Of a stretch of DNA of 64,000 bases, positions 33,661 through 42,107 are shown one piece after another. Below the pieces are notes generated by a model. The model did no database searches and was not told the origin of the DNA. It saw only the letters and a list, made by a program, of their open reading frames with translations. The stretch's first letter is position 1, and each line of letters starts with the position of its first letter. The stretch is from positions 2,418,001 through 2,482,000 of the forward strand of contig NZ_CP137854.1 in the NCBI RefSeq assembly GCF_033546935.1, in the 5' to 3' direction. The position numbers were made by a program, and so were the translations under genes. Origin of the DNA: Xylophilus sp. GOD-11R. GTDB taxonomy: Bacteria > Pseudomonadota > Gammaproteobacteria > Burkholderiales > Burkholderiaceae_C.

Positions 33661-34392
33661 TCACCACGATTTCTTGACCGCGCCTGCAGCCGCCGCCGGG
33701 GCCGACGCTGCCGGCTTGCGCCACGTAGCCGCGACCTTGTCGAGCTGCGCCGCCAGTTCCTCGCGCTCGGCCTTGCGGGCGAAGTCGGCGGCGGTCAGTC
33801 CCTGCTCGTTGCGCAGCGTCGGGTCGGCGCCTTCCTCGAACAGCAACTTGACCGCCTGCTCGCTGCCATAGCGTGCGGCCATCATCAGCGGCGTGGTCTT
33901 GTTGGGCGATTCGGCGTCGATATAGGCGCTGGCGTCGAGCAGCACGCGCACGATCTCGAGCTGCTGCGGGCCGCCGGCGCTCACCGCGTAGTGCAGCGGC
34001 GTCCAGCCGGTCTTGTTGACGTCGCCATCTTTGGCGATGAGCGCCTTGACCGTGTCGACCTGCCCCTTGATGGCCGCCATCATCAGCGGGCTTTCGTCGG
34101 AGGCGTTGCGCACCTCGGCCTTGGTGCCGGGCCAGTCGAGCAGCACCTTCAGCGATCGCGGCGACGGCTCCTTGATGGCCAGGTTGAGTCCTCCCTCGCC
34201 TTTTTCGTCCTTCACGTTCGGGTCGAAACCGGCGCGCAGCATGCGGCTCACGCCGCTGGCGTTGTCGCTGCGGATGGCGGAAAAGAAATCGGTGGTCGGG
34301 CTCGCGGTGGCGCAACCGATGACGGCGAACGCGCCGGCGAGCACGGCTGCGTACAGCACCTGGCGGCGGGTGTTGGGGGCGCTCATCTTCAT
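33661..34392 (-). CDS. Ankyrin-repeat lipoprotein
   Basis: The 243-residue protein begins with a lipoprotein-type signal (LYAAVLAGAFAVIGCAT, lipobox VIGC). About five ankyrin repeats follow: DFFSAIRSDNASGVSRMLRA, SPLMMAAIKGQVDTVKALIA, TPLHYAVSAGGPQQLEIVRV, TPLMMAARYGSEQAVKLLFE and a final partial one. The tail is Ala/Pro-rich and basic. Such proteins sit in the periplasm or inner leaflet of the outer membrane and mediate protein contacts. Its ATG overlaps the tatD stop by 4 bp, placing it last in the mltG-tmk-holB-pilZ-tatD run. Confidence 0.88.
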   Translation of the reverse strand: MKMSAPNTRRQVLYAAVLAGAFAVIGCATASPTTDFFSAIRSDNASGVSRMLRAGFDPNVKDEKGEGGLNLAIKEPSPRSLKVLLDWPGTKAEVRNASDESPLMMAAIKGQVDTVKALIAKDGDVNKTGWTPLHYAVSAGGPQQLEIVRVLLDASAYIDAESPNKTTPLMMAARYGSEQAVKLLFEEGADPTLRNEQGLTAADFARKAEREELAAQLDKVAATWRKPAASAPAAAAGAVKKSW

Positions 34393-35195
34393 GCGGCTTC
34401 CTTGAGGAACAGGCGATTGAAATTGGCCGTGGTGGCCGCGGCGATCTCTTCGACCGCGATGCCCCTGATGTCGGCCAGTTGCTTGGCGACGAAGGGCACG
34501 TACGACGGATTGTTGGTCTTGCCCCGGTAGGGCACCGGCGCGAGATAGGGGCTGTCGGTCTCGATCAGGGTGCGGTCCAGCGGCACGAAGGCGGCCACGT
34601 CGCGGATGTCCTGCGCCTTCTTGAAAGTGAGGATGCCGGAAAACGAGATGTGGAAACCCAGGTCGAGGGCCGCACGCGCGACTTCGGCCGTCTCGGTGAA
34701 GCAGTGGAACACGCCGCCCGCCGCGCCCTGCCCGCCGGTCTCGCCCTCCTCCCGCAGGATGGCGATGGTGTCGTCCGACGCGCTGCGGGTGTGGATGACC
34801 AGCGGCTTGCCGCAGGCGCGCGCGGCGCGGATGTGGGTGCGAAAGCGCTCCCGCTGCCATTCCAGGTCGGCGATGCTGCGGCCACCCTTGCGGTCTTCCA
34901 TGCCGTAGTAGTCGAGCCCGGTCTCGCCGATGGCGACCACCTTGGGCAAGGCGGCACGCTGCAGCAGGTCGTTCAGCGAAGGCTCGGTGAGGCCCTCGGT
35001 GTCCGGATGCACGCCCACGCTGGCCCAGAAGTTGTCGTAGCCGACGGCCAGCGCGTGGACGTCGGCGAATTCTTCCATGGTGGTGCAGATGCAGAGTGCG
35101 CGATCGACGCGGGCTTGTTGCATCGCTTCACGGATGGCGGGCAGCTCGGCGGAGAGCTCGGGCATGCTCAGGTGGCAGTGCGAGTCGGTGAACAT
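34389..35195 (-). CDS. tatD: TatD-family metal-dependent deoxyribonuclease
   Basis: The 268-residue TIM-barrel hydrolase has the metal site FTDSHCHL, the acidic strand VAIGETGLDYYG, the histidines LVIHTRSA and VFHCFTET, and the final aspartate LIETDSPYLAPVPYRGKTN. TatD/YcfH proteins have 3'-5' DNase and AP-endonuclease-like activity. In many bacteria the gene follows tmk-holB-pilZ, as here. ATG 35195 gives the canonical start; TTG 35204 would add three residues. Confidence 0.93.
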   Translation of the reverse strand: MFTDSHCHLSMPELSAELPAIREAMQQARVDRALCICTTMEEFADVHALAVGYDNFWASVGVHPDTEGLTEPSLNDLLQRAALPKVVAIGETGLDYYGMEDRKGGRSIADLEWQRERFRTHIRAARACGKPLVIHTRSASDDTIAILREEGETGGQGAAGGVFHCFTETAEVARAALDLGFHISFSGILTFKKAQDIRDVAAFVPLDRTLIETDSPYLAPVPYRGKTNNPSYVPFVAKQLADIRGIAVEEIAAATTANFNRLFLKEAA

Positions 35196-35269
35196 GGATG
35201 GCAAAAATGGAGGAAGGCGCCGGGCGGGCGCGGCGGCCAGTATCGGCGTGCCGTGGCCGGCCGCCGGTA

Positions 35270-35629
35270 TCAGATCGTCTGGGTGGCGCGGTCGGACGCG
35301 AGGTGCGCGCCCAGCAGCTGCTCGATGCGGATCTTGAGCTCGCGCGATTTTTCGTCGGGCGGGAATTGGATGCCGACCCCCTGCGTGCGGTTGCCCGACG
35401 CCTTGGCGGGCGTCACCCAGGCGACCTTGCCGGCGATGGGGTAACGCACCGGGTTCTCGGGCAGGCTGAGCAGCACGTAGATGTCGTCGCCGAGCCGGTA
35501 TTCACGCGTGGTGGGAATGAACATGCCGCCTTCGGTGAAGAGCGGAATGTATGCCGCGTACAGCGCCGCCTTTTCCTTGATGGCGAGCTGAACGACGCTC
35601 GGGCGGTGACTGGAGGGCGGTGTACTCAT
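35270..35629 (-). CDS. pilZ: PilZ-domain type IV pilus biogenesis protein
   Basis: The 119-residue protein closely follows the prototype PilZ layout: QLAIKEKAALYAAYIPLFTE, GGMFIPTTREYRLGDDIYVL, AGKVAWVTP and GNRTQGVGIQF. Like prototype PilZ it lacks the RxxxR and D/NxSxxG residues that bind cyclic di-GMP. It probably acts through PilB and FimX-type partners in pilus assembly. Its ATG overlaps the holB stop by 4 bp, the usual genomic setting of pilZ. Confidence 0.92.
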   Translation of the reverse strand: MSTPPSSHRPSVVQLAIKEKAALYAAYIPLFTEGGMFIPTTREYRLGDDIYVLLSLPENPVRYPIAGKVAWVTPAKASGNRTQGVGIQFPPDEKSRELKIRIEQLLGAHLASDRATQTI

Positions 35630-36663
35630 GTGGGGCGACGGCTGCCGGCGGAGTTTAGGGTGTTTTGCGCAACGCTCACAAGCGCTTCGAGCATGAGTCC
35701 GGCGTTGAAAGGGTGATCCGCCGTGCGTGCCGAGGCGGCCAGCGCCTTGGACCACCGCGCGAGCGCCATCCAGCCGGGCGGCGGCGGAAGATCGGCCGGT
35801 GCGAAATACCGGGGTGCCGCGCCTGCGCGTGTGGCCAGCAGGTCATGGCAGAGTTTCTGCAGGGCGTCGATGGCGTCGGCTGGTGACCGGTCGGCCAGCA
35901 CCGACACATCGCCGCGCTGCACCGCGCGTGGCAGCAACGCCCAGCGGGCCGGATCGCGGCCGGACCGCGCGGCGTCCAGCGCGTCCTGCGGCCGACCACC
36001 GGCTGCCCGCAGCAAGGCGATGGCGTCGGTACTGGCGACGCCCTGGGCCTGCAGCCAGGCCTGGGCCTCGGCAGGTTCGGGCCAGGCCATGGCGTGGGCC
36101 TGGCACCGGCTGCGGATGGTGGGCAGCAGCTGGTGCGCTGCCTCGCTGGCCAGCACGAAACGCACGTCGCCGACCGGCTCTTCCAGCGTCTTCAGCAAGG
36201 CGTTGGCGGTGACGGTATTCATCTGCTCGGCCGGGTACACCAGCACCACCTTGCCGCGGCCGCGTGCGTCGGTGCGCTGGGCGAATTCAACCGCGTCGCG
36301 CATCGCGTCGACCCGGATCTCGCGACTGGGCTTGCGCTTCTTGTCGTCGAGCTCGGCCTGCACCTTCTCGGGCAACGGCCAGCCGAGCTCCATCATCTGC
36401 ACTTCGGGCATCAGCACCCGCAGGTCGGCGTGGGTGCGGACCTCGATGGCATGGCAGCTGGCGCAATGGCCGCAGGCTGCGCCATCGGCAAGCGGCGTGT
36501 CGCAGAGCCAGGCGCTGGCCAGCGCCAGCCCGAGTGGGTACTGGCCCAGGCCGGACGGGCCCTGCAGCAGGCGCGCGTGACCGCGCTGGCCGAGCAGTTC
36601 GACGAGTTGGCGCGCGATCCACGGCGGCAGCGGCGCCTTGGTGGCTTCAGTGACCGGGCTCAT
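35626..36663 (-). CDS. holB: DNA polymerase III subunit delta'
   Basis: The 345-residue AAA+ clamp-loader subunit has a degenerate Walker A ([18 protein letters not shown], Gln where Lys is usual), as expected for delta', which does not hydrolyse ATP. The zinc-binding cysteines [12 protein letters not shown], the [26 protein letters not shown] core and the sensor/SRC motif TIRSRCQ are present. It opens the sliding clamp together with gamma/tau and delta. The gene overlaps both tmk and pilZ by 4 bp. Confidence 0.94.
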   Translation of the reverse strand: MSPVTEATKAPLPPWIARQLVELLGQRGHARLLQGPSGLGQYPLGLALASAWLCDTPLADGAACGHCASCHAIEVRTHADLRVLMPEVQMMELGWPLPEKVQAELDDKKRKPSREIRVDAMRDAVEFAQRTDARGRGKVVLVYPAEQMNTVTANALLKTLEEPVGDVRFVLASEAAHQLLPTIRSRCQAHAMAWPEPAEAQAWLQAQGVASTDAIALLRAAGGRPQDALDAARSGRDPARWALLPRAVQRGDVSVLADRSPADAIDALQKLCHDLLATRAGAAPRYFAPADLPPPPGWMALARWSKALAASARTADHPFNAGLMLEALVSVAQNTLNSAGSRRPT

Positions 36664-37307
36664 GCGCCCTCCTCCGCCGGCAGCCAGCCGCGATCGGCGA
36701 AGACGCCGGCGATCTGGCGCGCCACGGCGTCGCGGTCGACGGCGGCGTCGATGCGGGCGAACCGCGCGGGGGCCTCGGTGGCGCGGACGGCGTACCCGGC
36801 GGCGACGCGGGTGAAGAATGCCTCGGGCTGCGATTCGAATCGGTCCGGCGCGCGGGCACCGGCCAGCCGCGCGGCGGCTACGGTGGGCGGCAGATCGAAC
36901 CAGACGGTGAGATCGGGCTGGCGCAGGCCGGCCGCCTCGGTGCGCTGCACCCAGGATTCCAGGGTGGCCAGCACCGCCAGATCGAAGCCACGGCCCCCGC
37001 CCTGGTAGGCGAAGCTGGCGTCGGTGAAGCGGTCGCAGAGCACCACCGCGCCGCGCGCCAGGGCGGGCTCGATGACTTGCTGCAGGTGGTCACGGCGCCC
37101 GGCGAAGATCAGCAGGGCTTCGGTCAGCGAGTCCATCGCCCGGTGCAGCACCAGTTCGCGCAGTTGCTCGGCCAGCGGCGTGCCGCCCGGCTCGCGGGTG
37201 AGGCAGACCTCGCGACCCGCCGCGCGGAAGGCGTCGGCGAGATGGTCGATGTGGGTGCTCTTGCCGGCACCGTCGATGCCTTCGAAGCTGATGAAAAGTC
37301 CGGTCAT
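36660..37307 (-). CDS. tmk: Thymidylate kinase
   Basis: The 215-residue P-loop kinase phosphorylates dTMP to dTDP. It has Walker [12 protein letters not shown], the DR motif [14 protein letters not shown], the substrate-binding [19 protein letters not shown] and the C-terminal [21 protein letters not shown] strand (DLTVWFDLP). The lid region is RAPDRFESQ. It overlaps mltG upstream and holB downstream by 4 bp each, so the four genes form one translational unit. Confidence 0.96.
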   Translation of the reverse strand: MTGLFISFEGIDGAGKSTHIDHLADAFRAAGREVCLTREPGGTPLAEQLRELVLHRAMDSLTEALLIFAGRRDHLQQVIEPALARGAVVLCDRFTDASFAYQGGGRGFDLAVLATLESWVQRTEAAGLRQPDLTVWFDLPPTVAAARLAGARAPDRFESQPEAFFTRVAAGYAVRATEAPARFARIDAAVDRDAVARQIAGVFADRGWLPAEEGA

Positions 37308-38302
37308 TTGTTGGCCCGGCGCTGGTATTGGTTGACCGCGCGGTTGTGCTCGTCGAGGCTGGCGCTGAAGTGGCTGGTGCCGTCGCCGCGCGACACGAAA
37401 TACAGCGCATCGGTGGTTTGCGGCTGCACGGCGGCCAGCAAGGCGGCGCGCCCGGGCATGGCGATAGGCGTGGGCGGCAGGCCGTTGCGCATATAGGTGT
37501 TCCACGGCGTATCGGTCTGCAGGTCGCGCTTGCGCAGGTTGCCGTCGAAGGCGGCTCCCATGCCGTAGATCACGGTCGGGTCGGTCTGCAGCGGCATGTT
37601 GACCTTGAGGCGATTGGTGAACACGCCGGCGATCAGGCCCCGGTCGTCGGGTCGGCCGGTTTCCTTTTCGACGATGCTGGCCAGGGTGAGCAGGTCGGCG
37701 GGCGACTTGAGCGGTGTGTCGGGGCGGCGCAGGCCCCAGGCGGCTTCGAGATGGTTGTCCATAGCGCGCATCGCGCGGCGCAGCACGTCGAGGTCGGCCG
37801 AGCCTTTGGAGTACGTGTAGGTGTCGGGGAAGAAATGCCCTTCCGGCGCTACGCCGGGGCGGCCGAGTGCCGTCATGACAGCGGCGTCGTCCATCGACGC
37901 GATGTCCGGCCGCAGCTGCTCGGCCTTGCCCAGCGCGGCGCGCACCTGGCGCCAGTTCCAGCCTTCGACCAGCACGAGGGCGCGCATGGCCTCGTCGCCG
38001 CGCACCAGCTTGGCGAGCAGGCGGCGCGGGGTGATGCCGGCATCGAGCTCGTAGCTGCCGGCGCGGATCAGCCGGTCTTGCCCGGAGAGCCGGAACCACC
38101 AGTAGAGCAGGTTGGCGTCGACCTGGGCGCCGGTCTTGGCGACATCGTCGGCCACGCCGCGCGGCGTGCGGCCGGGCTCGATCGACAGATCGACGGTGGG
38201 CGCGGGCAGCGGAATCGGGCGCGACACCCACCACACGGCGGCGGCGCCCGCGACCAGGACCAGCAGCGCGGCCCACAGGAGAATTCGGCGCAACGCTTTC
38301 AC
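37304..38302 (-). CDS. mltG: Endolytic murein transglycosylase
   Basis: The 332-residue inner-membrane protein has one N-terminal transmembrane helix ([20 protein letters not shown]), a LysM-like subdomain and a YceG catalytic domain with the catalytic Glu in [11 protein letters not shown]. The conserved [20 protein letters not shown] and [17 protein letters not shown] end follows. It cleaves nascent glycan strands and sets their length. It is the first gene of the mltG-tmk-holB-pilZ-tatD run and is divergent from ygfZ. Confidence 0.95.
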   Translation of the reverse strand: MKALRRILLWAALLVLVAGAAAVWWVSRPIPLPAPTVDLSIEPGRTPRGVADDVAKTGAQVDANLLYWWFRLSGQDRLIRAGSYELDAGITPRRLLAKLVRGDEAMRALVLVEGWNWRQVRAALGKAEQLRPDIASMDDAAVMTALGRPGVAPEGHFFPDTYTYSKGSADLDVLRRAMRAMDNHLEAAWGLRRPDTPLKSPADLLTLASIVEKETGRPDDRGLIAGVFTNRLKVNMPLQTDPTVIYGMGAAFDGNLRKRDLQTDTPWNTYMRNGLPPTPIAMPGRAALLAAVQPQTTDALYFVSRGDGTSHFSASLDEHNRAVNQYQRRANK

Positions 38303-38349
38303 GGCCCTTGGAACAGTACAGACATGAGCGGACGATGATAATTCAGCGC

Positions 38350-39315
38350 ATGAGCGACACCCTGGCCCCTACCGTTCCTTCTTTCCCAACCATCGCCCCG
38401 CTGGCCGCCCTCGAAGGCGTGGTCCGGCTGACGCACCTGGGCGTGATCCGCGTGGCGGGCGACGACGCGGTGTCCTTCCTGCAGGGGCAGCTCACCAACG
38501 ATTTCGCGCTGCTCAAGCCCGATACTGCCCGGCTGGCGGCCTTTCTCACGGCCAAGGGCCGGATGCAGGCCAGCTTCGTCGGTCTGATCCGCGTACCCGG
38601 CGAAGTGCTGCTGGTCTGCAGCCGCGACATCCTGGAGCCGGTGCGCAAGCGGCTTTCCATGTTCGTGCTGCGGGCCAAGGCCAAGCTGACCGATGCCAGC
38701 GACGAGATCGCGCTCTACGGCCTGGCGGGTGACACGGTGGCGCAACTGGCCGGTCGCGAATTGCCGGCCTGGGCGCGTCAGGACGTGGGCGAAGCGCAGA
38801 TCGTCGGACTGCCGCCGGCCGCTGGCCAGGCGCGCGCGCTCTGGCTGGCGCCCGCCGGCAGCGCGGCGCCGAGCGGTCAGCCCCTGGACGAATCGCTCTG
38901 GCGCTGGGGAGAAACGGCCAGCGGTGTCGCCACCCTCACTTCGCCGGTGGTCGAGGCCTTCGTGCCGCAGATGCTCAACTACGAATCGGTCGGCGGCATC
39001 AACTTCAAGAAGGGCTGCTACCCGGGCCAGGAGGTCGTGGCGCGCAGCCAGTTCAGGGGCACGCTCAAGCGGCGCGCCTATCTGGCGCAATCCGACGCGT
39101 CCGTAGCGAGCGGAGCCGAAGTCTTCCACCAGGCTGATGCTTCACAGCCCTGCGGCACGGTGGTGCAGGCGGCATCCGCGCCCGATGGCGGCTGGCTCGC
39201 GATCGTGTCCATGCAGACGTCGGCCGCAGACGGCGGTCGGCTGACCGTCGGCGCGGCCGACGGCCCGGCCTTGTCCTTGCGCGCCCTGCCCTACCCACTG
39301 CTCGAAGACATCTGA
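38350..39315 (+). CDS. ygfZ: YgfZ/GcvT-family iron-sulfur cluster repair protein
   Basis: The 321-residue tetrahydrofolate-dependent protein supports assembly or repair of Fe-S enzymes such as MiaB. The family signature KGCYPGQEVVAR is intact with its cysteine, and the N-terminal VAGDDAVSFLQGQLTNDFALL and FLTAKGRMQASF are typical. It is divergent from mltG across 47 bp, the common layout in Burkholderiales. ATG 38350 was chosen; the frame extends to 38308 without family similarity. Confidence 0.94.
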   Translation: MSDTLAPTVPSFPTIAPLAALEGVVRLTHLGVIRVAGDDAVSFLQGQLTNDFALLKPDTARLAAFLTAKGRMQASFVGLIRVPGEVLLVCSRDILEPVRKRLSMFVLRAKAKLTDASDEIALYGLAGDTVAQLAGRELPAWARQDVGEAQIVGLPPAAGQARALWLAPAGSAAPSGQPLDESLWRWGETASGVATLTSPVVEAFVPQMLNYESVGGINFKKGCYPGQEVVARSQFRGTLKRRAYLAQSDASVASGAEVFHQADASQPCGTVVQAASAPDGGWLAIVSMQTSAADGGRLTVGAADGPALSLRALPYPLLEDI

Positions 39316-39325
39316 GTGGGTGGCT

Positions 39326-40180
39326 TCAGCGCACTTCGTTGATCACGTAATAGACCGGCGCGTCGGGCGCCGCGCTGGTGGTGCGCGCCCAGTGGTCGCC
39401 GTCACGAAAGGTGTAGTAGCAGCCGTTGACCGTGTTGCCCCGCCATTTCATGCACAGCGCGCCGTCGGCTTCGATGGTCCAGTTGCCGGTGTCCTTGCCG
39501 TTGGTGCTGAGGTTGGCCCCATAGACCATGCCGTTGCCGCGCACATCCCATTGGCCCTTGTTGCCGTCGGTCTGGCGCTGGTGCACCACCACATGGTCGA
39601 CGAACTCCTTGCGCACATCGTCGGCGCCGAGATAGGTGCGCGCGGCGGGCGCGGCTGCCGCGGTGGCCTCCGCAGGTGCAGCCGACGGCTCCGGCTCGGT
39701 CGCTTTCGGGCTGGACATGACACCGGCGCCCACCGGCACGCCAAGGCCCGAAACGACGACCTGCCCATAACGCCGATCGGCGTTCTGTTGCAGCTGGCTC
39801 GACGCGAGATAGGCGTTGCCTTCGAGCGAGTAGACGCGGTAGCAACTGCTTTCGTCGCGGCCCGTCCAGGCGATGGTGAGGCAGTAGCGGCCATCGTCGC
39901 GAACCGTCCAGGTGCCACTGGCGGTGACAGGCTTGCCACCGGCCGCGCGGCTGCTGGCGATCAGGGTGCCGTCGGGCGATTGTTTCCAGCGTCGTACGTT
40001 GCCGGTGCCCGGGGCGGTGTGCTCCACCTCGGCGCCGGCAGCCAGGAAGGTGCGTGTCTGGGCCAGGTCGAAGGGCGCGCCACGGTCGGCGATTTCCTGG
40101 CCGGTGACGATGCGGTCCGCGGCGTATGCCGAAAAGCAGGCGAGCACGGCGACGCCCAGGGAAGTCTGTCGGTATTTCAT
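39326..40180 (-). CDS. Exported protein with duplicated DUF995-like domain
   Basis: The 284-residue protein has a short signal peptide (SLGVAVLACFSAYA) and two copies of a DUF995-like module. Copy 1 covers about 22-140 (GTWTVRDDGRYCLTIAW, SSCYRVYSLEGNAYLASSQL). Copy 2 covers about 180-284 (GNWTIEADGALCMKWRG, NGCYYTFRDGDHWARTT). An Ala/Pro-rich linker (EPEPSAAPAEATAAAAPAA) joins them. Each copy keeps a cysteine pair that could form a disulfide. The family is periplasmic and of unknown role. The gene is convergent with ygfZ, 10 bp apart. Confidence 0.75.
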   Translation of the reverse strand: MKYRQTSLGVAVLACFSAYAADRIVTGQEIADRGAPFDLAQTRTFLAAGAEVEHTAPGTGNVRRWKQSPDGTLIASSRAAGGKPVTASGTWTVRDDGRYCLTIAWTGRDESSCYRVYSLEGNAYLASSQLQQNADRRYGQVVVSGLGVPVGAGVMSSPKATEPEPSAAPAEATAAAAPAARTYLGADDVRKEFVDHVVVHQRQTDGNKGQWDVRGNGMVYGANLSTNGKDTGNWTIEADGALCMKWRGNTVNGCYYTFRDGDHWARTTSAAPDAPVYYVINEVR

Positions 40181-40273
40181 TCTTGACTCCTGCCAAAGAT
40201 CGGCACGCGCATCTTCGGCCGTGGGCGCCGATGGCGCATCACCCAGGCAGGTGACGCGGATCGTCCAGGGCGA

Positions 40274-41491
40274 TCAAAGCCAGGTCGCGGCCGAGAACCC
40301 GACTTCCGACCCAGCCGATGAGGGCGTGCAGCTGTAGGCGTAGGCGCGCTCCATCTGCTCCAGCAATTGCGGCAGGTACGCGGGCCGCTCGTTGAGCTCG
40401 CGGTGCAGCAAGGGATAGATACGATCGTGCTGCTTCAGGCCCGATGCGCGGTGCCCTGCGAGCACGTCGATGCTGGTGCCGACACGCGGGGCGACCCGCG
40501 CCCCCGTGATGCGCTGCACGAAGCTGCTGGCCAGAAAGCGTTGCAGCGGATCGGCGGGCGACTGCACATGGCAGGCGCGCACCGCGTCGCTTTCGGGGTC
40601 GGTCGGCGGCGCCCTGCTGGGCACCTGCAGGTCGGCCGACTGAAACGCCACGAAGGCCACCGGCTTCGGCGCCATGGCGTCGCCGGCTCCGGCCGGCATG
40701 ACCAGTTCGTCGGAGAGATGGCGGCCCAGCGCGCCGCCCATCGAATGTCCGTAGGCGAAGAATGACTCCGGCCGGGTCCGCAGGTAATCGGCCAGCAGCC
40801 TGACCAGCAGGGTATTGGAGGTGGGCCGGCGGCTCAGCGCGCTCTGGAGCACATGGCGGCCCTGCCGGACCGTGGTGGGGATGTCACCCAGGTAGCGCTT
40901 GGTGAGGTTGCGCGAATCGACTCGATTGGCGGACATGCCGCCGAAATTCACTGCGATGAGTGACTGGCCGCCGGGCGGTGTCGGCATGTCGTGGAAGGCG
41001 AGCTTGGTGCCGTTGACGAACATCATCCGCCCGTCGTCCAGCAGCACGCTTTCCCGTGCGATGCGTCGCAATTGTTGCGCTACATCGGCCCGGCCGGTCG
41101 CCCAGGCCTCGACCATGGCTCGCCGGACAAATTCACGAAAGCCGCGAGCGAGGTCGGGACGGGTGTGCAGGCCATTGGCGGGCTTGCGACCATCGTAGGG
41201 AAAGTAGCCGAACTCGAGCACCGCCGCCAGCGCGGCCCAGACATACGGCTCGAATAGGCGTGCCGCTGGATCGGTGCCGTGCGAAGCGGTCTTCCCGGCG
41301 ACCTTGCCCTGGAAGTCCGCCGGCGAAGCGGCGAGCGGACGGCACGACAACGCGTCCAATGGTGTGGGCGAGGAAGTCGAAGCGCGCGTGGCGGCGTCGG
41401 GCGGCGCATGGGGCACGGCCTGTCGCGAGTCGGCTGGCTGACGCGGAAACGAGCTGTTCTTGATCGTTCCGAAAAAACGGGTGGAATTCAT
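40274..41491 (-). CDS. Lipase-like alpha/beta-hydrolase with effector-like N-terminus
   Basis: The 405-residue protein starts with about 60 residues rich in Ser, Pro, Thr and Arg and lacking hydrophobic segments (FPRQPADSRQAVPHAPPDAA). This resembles type III secretion signals rather than a Sec signal. The remainder is an alpha/beta-hydrolase with nucleophile elbow YGHSMGGALG (Ser250), a preceding strand QSLIAVNFGGMSANR and a possible catalytic His near SGLKQHDRIYPLLH. Thioesterase-type lipase effectors have this architecture. No PIP box, chaperone or secretion gene was found nearby, so effector status is an inference. It could instead be a cytoplasmic hydrolase with a disordered leader. It is flanked by 94 and 136 bp gaps, so it is probably monocistronic. 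Confidence 0.6.
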   Translation of the reverse strand: MNSTRFFGTIKNSSFPRQPADSRQAVPHAPPDAATRASTSSPTPLDALSCRPLAASPADFQGKVAGKTASHGTDPAARLFEPYVWAALAAVLEFGYFPYDGRKPANGLHTRPDLARGFREFVRRAMVEAWATGRADVAQQLRRIARESVLLDDGRMMFVNGTKLAFHDMPTPPGGQSLIAVNFGGMSANRVDSRNLTKRYLGDIPTTVRQGRHVLQSALSRRPTSNTLLVRLLADYLRTRPESFFAYGHSMGGALGRHLSDELVMPAGAGDAMAPKPVAFVAFQSADLQVPSRAPPTDPESDAVRACHVQSPADPLQRFLASSFVQRITGARVAPRVGTSIDVLAGHRASGLKQHDRIYPLLHRELNERPAYLPQLLEQMERAYAYSCTPSSAGSEVGFSAATWL

Positions 41492-41570
41492 GGGATGGAG
41501 GCCGGATCGGGCCTTCCATCCTGGTCATCGCCGAGCAGCGCGCCACGTCTCTTGCGCATTTCTCACCCGC

Positions 41571-41627
41571 GAAACCGAAGCCGAAACCGAAACCGCCGCC
41601 GGCCCGGCGCTCGCGCTCGCGCTCGCC
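41571..41627. repeat. Low-complexity CCGAAA and GCTCGC tract
   Basis: Short tandem units GAAACC/GAAGCC (41571-41594) are followed by GCTCGC-type hexamers (41607-41627). The tract lies between the start of the lipase-like gene and the end of the GNAT gene. Such tracts can vary in length by slippage and may influence the lipase-like promoter. No established function is known. Confidence 0.5.
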
Positions 41628-42107
41628 TCAGCGCTCGCTATTTCGCGCGGCGAACCGCCGGATCATCTCGATGTGCGCAATGCCGGCTTCATCGAACACG
41701 TCGCCACGTGGTTCGAAACCGCGACCGGCGTAGAAGCCCTGGGCGCTGCACTGCGCATGCAGCAGCACACCCGCGTCGCCGCGATGAATGGCGGCATGCA
41801 GCAGGGCATCGAGCACGAGCGCGCCCAGACCCTGTCCGCGCCGATCGCGCCGGACCGCCATACGGCCGATGCGCGAGAAGCCGATGTCCGCGCCCTCCTG
41901 GAATACCGGCAGCAGCCGTCCCGTGGCCGCGCCCGCGCCGTCAGCACCGACCAGCACCGCGTGCAGGCTGAGGGCATCGTCTTCGTCCCATTCCATATCG
42001 ATCGGCACGCCTTGCTCGTGCACGAAGACGGCCAGCCGCAGCGGCGCCGCCCAGGATTGCAGCTCGCTCCAGCGGCCGAGCCGGAGTCGACCGGCGTGGT
42101 CGGTCAC
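41628..42107 (-). CDS. GNAT-family N-acetyltransferase (ElaA-like)
   Basis: The 159-residue acetyltransferase has the acetyl-CoA-binding motif RRDRRGQGLGALVLDALL and the ElaA-like features LRLAVFVHEQGVPIDMEWDE, IGRMAVR and AQCSAQGFYAGRGFEPRGDVF. The substrate is unknown. A GTG start at 42107 overlaps the stop of the upstream hydrolase gene (GTGA), giving translational coupling. The frame stays open further upstream but lacks family similarity there. It is the last gene of the SDR-hydrolase-GNAT operon. Confidence 0.85.
   Translation of the reverse strand: MTDHAGRLRLGRWSELQSWAAPLRLAVFVHEQGVPIDMEWDEDDALSLHAVLVGADGAGAATGRLLPVFQEGADIGFSRIGRMAVRRDRRGQGLGALVLDALLHAAIHRGDAGVLLHAQCSAQGFYAGRGFEPRGDVFDEAGIAHIEMIRRFAARNSER

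Noticed and set aside
41492..41640. PIP-box (TTCGB-N15-TTCGB) upstream of the lipase-like gene
   Set aside because: Several CGAA elements exist in the repeat tract, but none is paired with the required 15-base spacing.
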